DNA of 59,466 nucleotides from Streptomyces longisporoflavus (GTDB taxonomy: Bacteria; Actinomycetota; Actinomycetes; Streptomycetales; Streptomycetaceae): positions 1 through 59,466 of the forward strand of contig NZ_BMTR01000034.1 of NCBI RefSeq assembly GCF_014649775.1, read 5' to 3'. The notes below the pieces were generated by a model. The model searched no databases. It was not told where the DNA came from and saw only the letters and a program-made list of their open reading frames with translations. A program made the translations under genes and the position numbers. How positions within the stretch are numbered: position 1 is the stretch's first letter; each line of letters begins with the position of its first letter. Positions 40,132 through 47,965 of the stretch are shown here, in pieces.

Positions 40132-40983
40132 TCACGGGCGGCTGGGCCCGGCGGGCTTGGAGGCGCGCAGCGAGAACGACAGCGGCATCGCCGGCAGCGT
40201 GCCGGGCAGCCTCCACCAGCCGTCCGGGTCGCGTTCCATGAACGGCAGCAGGCGCCAGCCCACGAAAGGCCATTCGTGCAGGAAGTCCACCCGCAGCCCG
40301 GCGTCGGCAAGGGCGGTGATCAGATCGCCCATGGTGTGCCCCCAGACGTACTCCACGTCCGGGATGCGGGCCTCGGGTACGGAGGTGGGGCTGCGGTACT
40401 CGAAGGCCAGAGGAGCGGGCTCGCCGAAGTAGGAGTAGCGAAGGCGTAGTTCGGGGTCCTTAACGGCGGTGTCGAGCATCCAGGCGGACGGGTGGAACTC
40501 GAAGAGGTAGAGGAAGCCGCCGGGGGCGAGGAAGTGCGCGACGACGCGGGCCCAGGTACGCAGATCGGGGAGCCAGCCCAGGGCCCCGTTGGAGGTGTAG
40601 ACGATGTCGTAGCTGCCGGTGAGGACGTCCGGCAGGGTCAGGACGTCGGCTTCGACGAAGCGGGCGCCGGGAGCGACGTCGGCGGCCAGTCCGGTGGCGA
40701 TCTCCACGGCGCGGGAGGAGAAGTCCACCCCGGTGACGCGGGCGCCGAGCCGGGCCCAGGACAGGGTGTCGAGGCCGACGTGGCACTGCAGATGGAGCAG
40801 GGACCTGCCCTCGACGGGGCCCACCTCGTCCCGCTCCAGCGGCCGCATCCGGTTGCCGCCCGCACGGAAACCGTCGAGGTCGTAGTCGTCGGAAGCGGCC
40901 TTGAGCGGCGTCCACTGCTGCCAGAGCCGGTGGTTGTCCGCGATGTAGCGCCCGGGGTCGCGCGACGCGCTCGCGGCGGTCAT
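40132..40983 (-). CDS. Class I SAM-dependent methyltransferase
   Basis: 283 residues. LLHLQCHVGLDTLSWARLG is motif I (a C/H-containing variant of the usual GxGxG), VTGVDFSSRAVEIA motif II, and DIVYTSNGALGWLPDLRTWA motif IV. The N-terminal WQQWTPLKAASDDYDLDGFR and the C-terminal region with SFSLRAS are typical of small-molecule methyltransferases. ATG 40983 overlaps the upstream stop (ATGA). It may act on the peptide or on the appended sugar. Confidence 0.9.
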   Translation of the reverse strand: MTAASASRDPGRYIADNHRLWQQWTPLKAASDDYDLDGFRAGGNRMRPLERDEVGPVEGRSLLHLQCHVGLDTLSWARLGARVTGVDFSSRAVEIATGLAADVAPGARFVEADVLTLPDVLTGSYDIVYTSNGALGWLPDLRTWARVVAHFLAPGGFLYLFEFHPSAWMLDTAVKDPELRLRYSYFGEPAPLAFEYRSPTSVPEARIPDVEYVWGHTMGDLITALADAGLRVDFLHEWPFVGWRLLPFMERDPDGWWRLPGTLPAMPLSFSLRASKPAGPSRP

Positions 40984-41744
40984 GCGGGCAGCTCGTACAC
41001 GGAGACGTGGTGGGTGCAGGAGTCGGTCAGCGGTCGTCCCGACCAGCCGCCGGTACGCCGTACCAACCGCAGGCCCGCCAGCTCCGCCAGCAAGTCGAGC
41101 TCTCCGGGGGAGAAGTAGCGGAAGGAGACGCGTACGTGGCGCATCCGGCCGTCGTCGAGCACCGCGTAGTCGGAGGTGTACTGCTGGCGGGCGGGGTGCA
41201 GCGTGCGGGTGCGGAGCACGAAGCCCCCACCAGGGGTGTCCACCGGCTGGGTGCCGCTGCCGAGGGTGGCGAGCGCCTCGGGCAGATGCGCGTCGAGCAC
41301 GAAATGCCCGCCGGGCCTCAGCCGCCGGGCGGCGGAGGCGAGACAGCGGCGCTGGGCCTCTTGGGTGTCGAGCTCGGCGAAGGTGCCCCCGGCCGCGTAG
41401 ACGAGCGCGTACCGCCCGGTGTCCGTGGGGTCCGGGGGCGCGGCGAAGTCGCCGAGCGTCACCCTGATCGCGTCGCCGCCGGGCTTGGCGTGCAGCTGGG
41501 CGGTCATCTCGGGGGAGGCGTCGAGCCCTTCGACGGTCAGACCCAGCGCGGCCAGGGGCAGGACCACCCGGCCGGTGCCGCTGCCCAGTTCGAGCAGGGG
41601 GCCGGGCGGCCCTTCCTTGGCGAGAGCCGCCAGGAAGCCGACGGTGGAGTCCGTGGTCGACGCGGCGAACCAGTCGTCGTACCGGTCGGCGAACAGCGCG
41701 GCGTACGAGGGCTGTGCCGACGTGTCGTGCGGGAGCGCGGACAT
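40980..41744 (-). CDS. Class I SAM-dependent methyltransferase
   Basis: 254 residues from ATG 41744 behind GGAGG. LLELGSGTGRVVLPLAALG is a textbook motif I; VEGLDASPEM is motif II and LRPGGHFVLDAHLPEAL motif V. The N-terminal SYAALFADRYDDWFAA fits the same class as many tailoring N/O-methyltransferases. It is separated from YcaO by 98 bp and so has its own ribosome-binding site. Substrate unknown; candidates are the peptide N-terminus, a hydroxyl or carboxyl group. Confidence 0.9.
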   Translation of the reverse strand: MSALPHDTSAQPSYAALFADRYDDWFAASTTDSTVGFLAALAKEGPPGPLLELGSGTGRVVLPLAALGLTVEGLDASPEMTAQLHAKPGGDAIRVTLGDFAAPPDPTDTGRYALVYAAGGTFAELDTQEAQRRCLASAARRLRPGGHFVLDAHLPEALATLGSGTQPVDTPGGGFVLRTRTLHPARQQYTSDYAVLDDGRMRHVRVSFRYFSPGELDLLAELAGLRLVRRTGGWSGRPLTDSCTHHVSVYELPA

Positions 41745-41842
41745 GAGGTCCTCCCGGTGCAGGAGCGGACAGGGCACGGAGCGGTGGACGTGGCCGGCCG
41801 GGGACGCGGCGGAGCTGTTGCGTACGGACCTTGCCGGGGTGA

Positions 41843-43099
41843 TCAGCCGAACGGGTGCGGGAGTTGGCCGGGTACGGGGCGGGCCGGCAGGGGAGAGGCT
41901 CCCGGGGCGATCAGCCGGACGACGGTCAGGCCCTCGTCCGCCGGAGGGCCCGCGCAGCGGTCGACGACGATCACCTCGCGCCCGGTGTGCGCGGCCAGCA
42001 GCGCGACCGGACCTGGGTCTCGGGCGGGCCGCGAGGCCGGGGCAGGAGGGGCGCGCAGCGCGGTGGCCGGGCCGGCCCAGTGCGTCAGCGCGTCCTGGGC
42101 GTGGAACGTCCACAGGGCGTGGTCCAGCCCGGTGCGCGGGTCCCCGGTGCGTGACAGACGGTCCCAGGCGCGGACGGCGACCGGTGCGCTCATGCTCCAG
42201 CGGACCATCAGCGCCTCCCAGCAGGCCCGTTCCACAGTCTCCTGAAGGTCGTGGGCGGGCCCGCAGCGGGCTCCGAACGTCTGGCGTGTGCGATCCGGCC
42301 CGTGCACACAGACGGCGACGGCCTCGGCTCCCGTGGGGGCGGGGAGGGCGAGCGCGGTGGCCTCCAGGCCCTCGCGATGGAGCAGGGCCCGCAGTTCGCT
42401 CGCACCGGGCGGCAGCGCGCCGCGGGCGTCGAACGGCACGGGCGGGTGGCGGAGCGGGTCGTACCAGCTGCGGCGTACCAGGTCGCGTTCCAGGATCTCC
42501 CAGGCGGCGTGCGCTGCCGCCGCGTCCGGGTCCCGGTGGGCGGCGACACCGGTCGACCCGGCCCGGTGGGTGGCCGCGCAGCCCGGAGGCGGGCGGTGCT
42601 GGAGGAACGCGGCGCCCGCCGGTACCCAGATGTCCTCACAGGAGCCTGCTGCCCGGCCCCGGCACCAGAGCTGCCGCACCCCGCGTGCCGGGACACCGCG
42701 GTTGGCCCCGTCGACAGGACCGGTTGCGGGATCTGCGGGATCGGCGGCAGGGACGCCGTCGCGGCGCAGCGCGAACCAGTCGCAGGTTCGCACCCCACCG
42801 ACGCCCGCCGCCGGCGGCCGTGCGCCGCCCGCTCCGGCTGCCGCCTCGGCCTCGGCTTCAGCGGCCCGTCCGGCGAACACGTTGCCCATACGTTCCATCA
42901 GTTCGCCGCGAGCGCGCCGCCCGACATCGGCGGCGGTCGTGCCCGCGGCGCTGCCGATCAGGACAGAGGCGCCGCCCCCGGCGCCGGTCGCGTCGAAGGC
43001 CGTCGACCGGGCGGCCACGCGGGCCAGCAGCGCGCCCGGGGTGTGCGGCCACGGAGCGAAGACCTCCGGGGCCCAGGCCGTCGGTGTGGAGACGCTCAC
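41843..43099 (-). CDS. YcaO-domain protein
   Basis: 418 residues from GTG 43099, which overlaps the HExxH stop (GTGA). RARGELMERMGNVFAGR and QETVERACWEALMVRW hold the acidic Mg-ATP-binding residues of YcaO domains, and the C-terminus LPARPVPGQLPHPFG is the proline-rich tail of azoline-forming YcaOs. YcaO enzymes activate backbone amides with ATP to make azolines, thioamides or amidines. The predicted precursor has no Cys, one Thr and one Ser, so oxazoline, thioamide or amidine formation are options. No separate E1/ocin-ThiF partner is visible. It is central to the RiPP call. Confidence 0.8.
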   Translation of the reverse strand: MSVSTPTAWAPEVFAPWPHTPGALLARVAARSTAFDATGAGGGASVLIGSAAGTTAADVGRRARGELMERMGNVFAGRAAEAEAEAAAGAGGARPPAAGVGGVRTCDWFALRRDGVPAADPADPATGPVDGANRGVPARGVRQLWCRGRAAGSCEDIWVPAGAAFLQHRPPPGCAATHRAGSTGVAAHRDPDAAAAHAAWEILERDLVRRSWYDPLRHPPVPFDARGALPPGASELRALLHREGLEATALALPAPTGAEAVAVCVHGPDRTRQTFGARCGPAHDLQETVERACWEALMVRWSMSAPVAVRAWDRLSRTGDPRTGLDHALWTFHAQDALTHWAGPATALRAPPAPASRPARDPGPVALLAAHTGREVIVVDRCAGPPADEGLTVVRLIAPGASPLPARPVPGQLPHPFG

Positions 43100-44100
43100 G
43101 CACGGCCTCCCGACAGCCGCCCCGTACGCGCTTCTTCCCGCGCGGCCTCCGCCGCCAGCATGTCGGCAGCCCCGGCGCGCACGGCCTCGCCGGCGGGGGT
43201 GAGGGCGGTGCGGTGGCGGCCGAGTGTGTCGACGCCCTGGAACGTCTTCTCCAGCAGCCGGGCCCGGCGCTCGGATACGGCCACCCGCTGCAGGTCCGAC
43301 AGCGGCGCCTGCTGGTGGATCAGCCGGTACAGGACCGTCTGACGGACCAGGACCACCGTCTGCTGGAAGAGCCCGGTCAGCGGCCGGGGGTCCGGCCGCA
43401 GCGGGGTCATGACGGAGGCGCCCGAACCCGTGGCGGGCACGAGGAAGGGGGTACTGAAGGCAGCGGCGTTGCACCGGGTGTGGGTGCCTTCGTGGACCAG
43501 GGCGTCGGCCAGCCGGACCCAGCCGGGCAGGCCGGTGCGCCCCACGGTCAGGCGGGTCGCGTTGACGAACACGGCGCCGTGCGTGGTGAAGTCGGTGAAA
43601 CCGTCGATGGCGTGCCCGGCCAGCAGGGCGATCTGCCGTACACCTTCCCGCAGTTCGGCCAGCATCGCGGGCCACACCTCATCCAGCCGCTCGGCGGTCT
43701 CGGCCAGTACGGCGGCCTGCTCGGTCTCCCAGGCCCGGACGACGGCGCCCGGCCCCTCCGTACCCGACTTCGGTTCCCGCCCCTGTGGGAGCGAGGCGAG
43801 TGCCCGGCCGACCGCCGCGGCGAGGTGGGGTGCCGGGTCGGCGAGATCGACCGCCCAGCGGCCGGCGGCCTTACGGGGCGGGGGAACGGTTGCCGGCGCC
43901 TCGCCGGCCGAGGCCGTGCGCTCCGGTGGTGCGGTCAGCGGCGGCGGTTCCGCGCCGGCCCGATGGGCGGCGGCCTTGCGGGCGGGATGCCGGGACGGTG
44001 CGGACCCGCCCGCTCCCGTCCTGCGCAGCACCGCGTCGGTGGCGTGCCAGAGGGCGTCCTCGGCGCGGCGGGCGGCCACGGCGTCAGGGGTCACAAGCAC
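43096..44100 (-). CDS. HExxH-type peptide-modification protein (putative 2OG peptide beta-hydroxylase)
   Basis: 334 residues from ATG 44100. LADALVHEGTHTRCNAA contains H203-E204-x-x-H207. The sequence context (FVNATRLTV, LVHEGTHTR) matches the 'HEXXH motif-containing putative peptide modification protein' family (TIGR04267-like), whose members were shown to be 2-oxoglutarate-dependent peptide beta-hydroxylases, not proteases (recalled knowledge). The N-terminal 80 residues are Ala/Pro-rich and poorly conserved. The gene follows the precursor ORF after a 90-bp gap with a hairpin and is coupled to YcaO. It likely hydroxylates Asp, Ile or another core residue. Confidence 0.8.
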   Translation of the reverse strand: MLVTPDAVAARRAEDALWHATDAVLRRTGAGGSAPSRHPARKAAAHRAGAEPPPLTAPPERTASAGEAPATVPPPRKAAGRWAVDLADPAPHLAAAVGRALASLPQGREPKSGTEGPGAVVRAWETEQAAVLAETAERLDEVWPAMLAELREGVRQIALLAGHAIDGFTDFTTHGAVFVNATRLTVGRTGLPGWVRLADALVHEGTHTRCNAAAFSTPFLVPATGSGASVMTPLRPDPRPLTGLFQQTVVLVRQTVLYRLIHQQAPLSDLQRVAVSERRARLLEKTFQGVDTLGRHRTALTPAGEAVRAGAADMLAAEAAREEARTGRLSGGRA

Positions 44101-44131
44101 GTTCCGGCCTCCGTCGTTGTTCGGTCGCGGA

Positions 44132-44160
44132 GGTGCGTGGCGGACGAACCACCACGCACC
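44132..44160 (-). promoter_or_regulatory. Hairpin between precursor peptide and HExxH gene (attenuator-like)
   Basis: Perfect 9-bp arms GGTGCGTGG and CCACGCACC are separated by 11 bases. No T-tract follows, so it may be a leaky terminator or RNA-stability element that keeps precursor mRNA higher than modification-enzyme mRNA, a common RiPP arrangement. Confidence 0.5.
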
Positions 44161-44190
44161 CGGTGCTGATACGCGGACGGGTCGAGTGCC

Positions 44191-44271
44191 TCAGTCCTCG
44201 CTGGGGATGTCGATCATCAGGCCGAACTCCGGAAGTTCCTCGGTGACCTGCTCGATCTCCGGCTGCTCCAT
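44191..44271 (-). CDS. Candidate RiPP precursor peptide (26 aa)
   Basis: ATG 44271 follows AAGGAG by seven bases, and an in-frame TGA 24 bases upstream rules out a longer protein. The peptide begins MEQPEIEQ, has an acidic middle with a single Thr, and ends GLMIDIPSED; overall it has eight acidic and no basic or Cys residues. The C-terminal five residues have the x-x-S-x-x shape of FxSxx-COOH peptides partnered with HExxH proteins, but with Ile in place of Phe. It is directly upstream of the HExxH and YcaO genes and is the most likely substrate of the cluster. Where leader ends and core starts is not visible. Confidence 0.7.
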   Translation of the reverse strand: MEQPEIEQVTEELPEFGLMIDIPSED

Positions 44272-44556
44272 GGGATCACTCCTTCGATGGGTTCATCCGT
44301 GACGAATGGACGGCTCTCGCCGCCGGTCGGACATGGGGCTACCCAACGGACGCCACGCCGAAGAAAGGGCTTCGGGAAGCCGCCGCAAAAGCGCCATCGT
44401 CGAAAATTCCAGGCTTTCGTGCCACCACGCAGAAAAGCGCCGAAGTTCGTCCGGAAAGAATTGCTCCCTGTGGTGGATGTGACAGGGGTGCGCGGGTGAG
44501 GAATGGGTCGGATGCCGTGATGACCCGCCTCCACGCAATTCGCCGGACGAAGCTGT

Positions 44557-44579
44557 CCTGATCGTCATCCTGATCGTCA
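44557..44579. repeat. Tandem direct repeat in the divergent promoter region
   Basis: CCTGATCGTCA occurs twice with a 12-bp period (44557-44567, 44569-44579). It lies between the precursor peptide gene (start 44271, minus) and the sulfotransferase (start 44706, plus). Such spacing is typical of activator binding sites on one DNA face. The remaining 44272-44705 shows one odd protein-like frame (44293-44480) but no convincing gene. Confidence 0.45.
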
Positions 44580-44705
44580 CCACGGAGGTCCGTGGCGGGC
44601 GCCCTGCGAGAGGAGGGGGCAGCCCTCGGCGGCGTGGACCGATGTCCTCCCGGCCCTTCGATGCCCTGTTGTCACCGGCCGGGGAGCCGGAGACAATGCC
44701 GAGCT

Positions 44706-45563
44706 GTGACTCGTGACAACGCGGCGCCTGCACACCGGAGTTCTCCGACAGTTGATGCGGACGGGGAGGTCTACATTGTCTCGTTCCCCAAATGCGGCCG
44801 TACCTGGCTGCGGGTTCTGCTGGCCCGCGCCATCTCGGAAGCCCACCGCCTTCCGATGGAGCTGTGCCGGGACCTGGACCTGACACATTTCACCGCAGCC
44901 GACCCCGGTGTTCCCCGGATCGTCTTCTGGCACGACGACCGGGTGGCGTGGCGGGCACCCGGCGAATTGACGTCGGACAAGGGGTTCTACCGGGACCGCA
45001 AGGTCGTACTGCTGGTCCGGGACATCCGGGACGTGGCCGTGTCCCACTATTTCCAGCGGACGCGGCGGGAGGGAAACCCCTACGCCGGGACCCTCGATGA
45101 ATTCCTGTCCGAGGACGTCGGAAGCGTACGCACCTGCCTGGAATTCTGGAACATCTGGCAGGCCCAGCAACACACACCGGCCGCCTTCATGCTTTCTTCC
45201 TACGAGCGCCTGAGCGCGGACACCACCGGCGAACTCGCCCGCGTCCTGGAGTTCTGCGGCCTGCCCGGGGCCACGGAACCGGCGATGCTGCGGGTGGCGG
45301 CGGAGTACGCCCGGTTCGACGCGATGCGGGCCATGGAACGCGACGACACCCTGCGCTCGGAGAAGCTGCGGCCGTCCGTCCCCGGCGACCCGGAGTCGTA
45401 CAAGACGCGGCGCGGTGTCGTCGGCGGATTCCGGGACTATCTGGACGAGGAGCAGGTCGCCTCCATCGACGCGCTGGTCCGGGACATCCTGGCCCCGCCA
45501 TGGCAACCCATGGCACGGGCCGCGGACGGCCGGCCACGTTTCCGGTCGGACGAAGAGGGATGA
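44706..45563 (+). CDS. Sulfotransferase (divergent, RiPP-cluster edge)
   Basis: 285 residues from GTG 44706; no strong ribosome-binding site is close, and a slightly later start is possible. IVSFPKCGRTWLRVLLARAI is the PAPS 5' loop, KVVLLVRDIRDVAVSHYF the 3'-phosphate signature, SSYERLSAD the second helix, and RGVVGGFRDYLDEEQ the C-terminal PAPS-binding GxxGxxK-like region. This is the larger, cytosolic aryl/small-molecule type, different from the short one at 36420. It starts 434 bp from the precursor ORF on the other strand. Confidence 0.9.
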   Translation: MTRDNAAPAHRSSPTVDADGEVYIVSFPKCGRTWLRVLLARAISEAHRLPMELCRDLDLTHFTAADPGVPRIVFWHDDRVAWRAPGELTSDKGFYRDRKVVLLVRDIRDVAVSHYFQRTRREGNPYAGTLDEFLSEDVGSVRTCLEFWNIWQAQQHTPAAFMLSSYERLSADTTGELARVLEFCGLPGATEPAMLRVAAEYARFDAMRAMERDDTLRSEKLRPSVPGDPESYKTRRGVVGGFRDYLDEEQVASIDALVRDILAPPWQPMARAADGRPRFRSDEEG

Positions 45564-45749
45564 CCGAGCAGACCTGACTGCCTGTGGGCCGCGGTTCCAC
45601 TGCTGGGTTCACATGTGCGGATTGCTTCCCGGGGTGGCGGTCCGCGGTCTGTTGGTGGGAGAGGAGTTCGATGACGGCTCGGAGGATGTCGCTCATGTGC
45701 TCGTGCCGGCCGTGGTGACGGACGGGGGCTCTCCTGTCGTGAGCGGGCG

Positions 45750-46355
45750 TCAGCGGGCGCTGTTTTGCTCGGTGCGGGACGTGTCGGCGGGGCTGTGGCG
45801 CCGGTAGTAGCGGGCGACGCGGGTCCGGTTGCCACAGCGGGCGGGGGAGCACCAGCGGCGGCGGGGGTGTGACGGCAGGAACACCATGACGCAGTCGTCG
45901 GCCTCGCATTCTTTGAGCCTGCCGCTCGCGGGGCCGCTGAGCATCTCGGCGGCGGCCTCGGCCAGCAGTGCGGCGAGGCGGGTGCCGAGGGGTCCCGTAC
46001 GGCGGGAGACGGCGGTGAAGGCGGTGCCGTCCCAGCCGAGTTCGCGGACCGATGGTGCCGCGCGCTGGGCCTCGGTGAGTCCGCGCAGGGCGGAGCGGGG
46101 CGGTTCGGTCTGGTCCAGCAGTGCGCGGACGGCGGCTTCCGTGTGTGCCCGGACGGCGTGCAGGGGGGCGAGGTCGGCCCGGGTCGGTGCGCTGTCCCCG
46201 ACCTCTGCCTGCAGGCGATCGCCCTCCAGGGCCAGCCAGTGGGACAGCTGCCGCGCGGTGGCGAGCAGATCCACGCGCCCGTGGGCGCCCATCGGGCGGG
46301 TGTTGACCAGGTCCAGGGCCAGGGCCTCACCGGTCAGCGGTGCACTGTCAGCCAT
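45750..46355 (-). CDS. CGNR zinc-finger / ABATE-domain regulator
   Basis: 201 residues. ALALDLVNTRP and LLATARQLSHWLALEGDRLQ form the N-terminal ABATE (stress-sensing) domain. KECEADDCVMVFLPSHPRRR and WCSPARCGNRTRVARYYRR make the C-terminal CGNR zinc-binding DNA-binding finger with four Cys. Divergent from an alpha/beta hydrolase across 84 bp, it is the likely regulator of that gene. Members act as single-gene transcription factors; inducers unknown. Confidence 0.9.
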   Translation of the reverse strand: MADSAPLTGEALALDLVNTRPMGAHGRVDLLATARQLSHWLALEGDRLQAEVGDSAPTRADLAPLHAVRAHTEAAVRALLDQTEPPRSALRGLTEAQRAAPSVRELGWDGTAFTAVSRRTGPLGTRLAALLAEAAAEMLSGPASGRLKECEADDCVMVFLPSHPRRRWCSPARCGNRTRVARYYRRHSPADTSRTEQNSAR

Positions 46356-46439
46356 GCCCTAATGCTACATCGCGCACTTGACGCGTTAGCCGCAACGAGG
46401 TTAGGTCTAATGCATCTTTGTGCCAAGGAGGCATGTGAC

Positions 46440-47333
46440 ATGACGTCAGCGACACCGCCCCGCATCGCTGTTCCGGCCCGGACCGTCCACCGGTTCGTGA
46501 AGGTCGACCAGGTGGAGGTCTTCTACCGCGAGTCCCTGCCCGAGCGCCCCGACGCCCCGGCGGTGCTGCTCCTGCACGGCTTTCCCTCCGCCTCGCACCA
46601 GTTCCGTCGCCTCATCGACACCCTGGGCCGCCACTACCGGCTGATCGCCCCCGACTACCCGGGCTTCGGACACACCCGCGTCCCGGAGGGGTTCACCTAC
46701 TCCTTCGAGCGGCTCGCGGATGTCGTCGAGGGCTTCACCGACCGCCTGGGCCTGACCCGTTTCGCGATGTACCTCTTCGACTTCGGCGCCCCCGTCGGCT
46801 TCCGCCTGGCACTGCGCCGCCCGGATCGTGTCGCGGGCCTGATCGTGCAGAACGGCAACGCATACGCCGAGGGACTGTCGAAGGCGGCCCGCGAGTTCAC
46901 CGCCCTCACCCCCGACACCCCCGGCGCCGACCAGGCCGTCCTCGACCTGTTCACCCCGGACGCCACCCGCGCCCAGTACGAGGGCGGCACCACCGACCCC
47001 GAACTGATCGCCCCCGAGGGCTGGCTGCTCGACCAGCACTTCCTCGACCAGCCCGGCCGCAAGGACGCACAGCGCGCGCTGGCCTACGACTACAAGAGCA
47101 ACATCGCCGCCTACCCCGACTGGCAGGCATGGCTGCGCAAGCACCGGCCGCCGACCCTGATCACCTGGGGCAGCCGCGACCCGTTCTTCCCCGAGCCCGG
47201 CGCGCGTGCCTACCTCGCCGACCTGCCGGACGCCGAACTCCACCTGTTCGACACCGGCCACTTCGCCCTGGAGGACCACTTGCCCGAAATCGCCCCGCTG
47301 ATCGCCGACTTCCTCACCCGCACCCGCGCCTGA
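46440..47333 (+). CDS. Alpha/beta hydrolase (haloalkane-dehalogenase/epoxide-hydrolase-like)
   Basis: 297 residues; AAGGAGG lies eight bases upstream of ATG 46440. LLLHGFPSASHQFRRLI is the HGFP oxyanion motif, APDYPGFGHTR the next strand, LFDFGAPVGFRLAL holds an aspartate nucleophile (DFG in place of GxSxG), and FDTGHFALEDHLPE the catalytic histidine. An aspartate nucleophile points to C-halogen or epoxide hydrolysis, not ester cleavage. Controlled probably by the divergent CGNR protein. Confidence 0.9.
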   Translation: MTSATPPRIAVPARTVHRFVKVDQVEVFYRESLPERPDAPAVLLLHGFPSASHQFRRLIDTLGRHYRLIAPDYPGFGHTRVPEGFTYSFERLADVVEGFTDRLGLTRFAMYLFDFGAPVGFRLALRRPDRVAGLIVQNGNAYAEGLSKAAREFTALTPDTPGADQAVLDLFTPDATRAQYEGGTTDPELIAPEGWLLDQHFLDQPGRKDAQRALAYDYKSNIAAYPDWQAWLRKHRPPTLITWGSRDPFFPEPGARAYLADLPDAELHLFDTGHFALEDHLPEIAPLIADFLTRTRA

Positions 47334-47339
47334 GGGGCG

Positions 47340-47590
47340 GTTCAGCGCGTTGAGGGTGCGCTGCAGGAACTTTGCCGCCCTTCCGATGCCCATGTTGACG
47401 CCGGTGTCGAACAGCTTCATGGCGATCGGCTGTGACACCTCGGCGATGGCTTCCAGGCGAAGCGGCTTCCAGTACCGGTCTTGGTAGATTGCCTTGGCCG
47501 TCGCCAGCGGGACGCGCCACCCCTGTCGGCGGAATGGGTCGAATAGCCGCCCTCCAGCTTCACCGTGGACTGCTTTCGCCTGGTCGACGC
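47340..47590 (-). pseudogene. Fragment of a GH108 (Z1-type) lysozyme-like gene
   Basis: ATAKAIYQDRYWKPLRLEAI, then IAMKLFDTGVNMGIGRAAKF and LQRTLNALN match the C-terminal half of phage-type GH108 muramidases (recalled: AAAIYRRDYWDPLRCDAL...LFDTAVNMGxGRAARFLQ). The catalytic N-terminal glutamate region is altered (HGEAGGRLFDPFRR) and the reading frame has no proper start. The 3' end is cut by the hydrolase gene junction. Between 47600 and 47860 nothing else is recognised. Confidence 0.55.
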
Positions 47591-47859
47591 TGGCGTCACC
47601 ACACCCGGATGTCGCACGTGGAGCCCGCTCCCACCCGAAGGAGTGGTCCGCGCCGTCACCCCTCTCGCGAACGGCCCTGGCCGGGAGCAAGATCGGAAAT
47701 GGTCGCCGGAGGCGACCCGGACGCCCGATCGGCACCGATTCCCGAGTACCGCGCTCGTTCAGGGATCGGTCATCGCGAGGGCGCAAGGCGTGACAGTGAA
47801 ACCGGACAGGGACCACGAGGGGTTCTTGCGGGAGTTTCAGGCGAGCAGGGCGCAGACAG

Positions 47860-47891
47860 GGGGCGCCGGCCGGCTGCGCGGTCGGCGCCCC
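47860..47891 (-). terminator. Terminator hairpin downstream of the SDR gene
   Basis: Perfect 9-bp arms GGGGCGCCG and CGGCGCCCC around a 14-base loop, 75 bp past the stop of the 47966-48709 gene. Confidence 0.6.
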
Positions 47892-47965
47892 GTGCGGTTG
47901 ACTGCCGGTTGGCCCGATGTGGGTCGTCCCGCCGGTGCAGGGGGCCCCGGTCGGGGCCCGGGGTT

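Noticed and set aside
43409..44302. 297-codon plus-strand frame opposite the HExxH gene and precursor
   Set aside because: Antisense shadow: Ser/Ala/Arg-rich without motifs, while the minus strand carries coupled genes with conserved residues.
44293..44886. Minus-strand frame with EQFFPDELRRFSAWWHESLE upstream of the precursor peptide
   Set aside because: The segment looks protein-like, but it is short, lacks a start with a ribosome-binding site, and the 5' half is antisense to the sulfotransferase. It may be a relic; not called as a gene.
44577..45506. 309-codon minus-strand frame opposite the sulfotransferase
   Set aside because: It mirrors a clearly coding plus-strand gene with PAPS-binding motifs; the antisense protein has no recognisable features and only reflects GC-rich codon bias.
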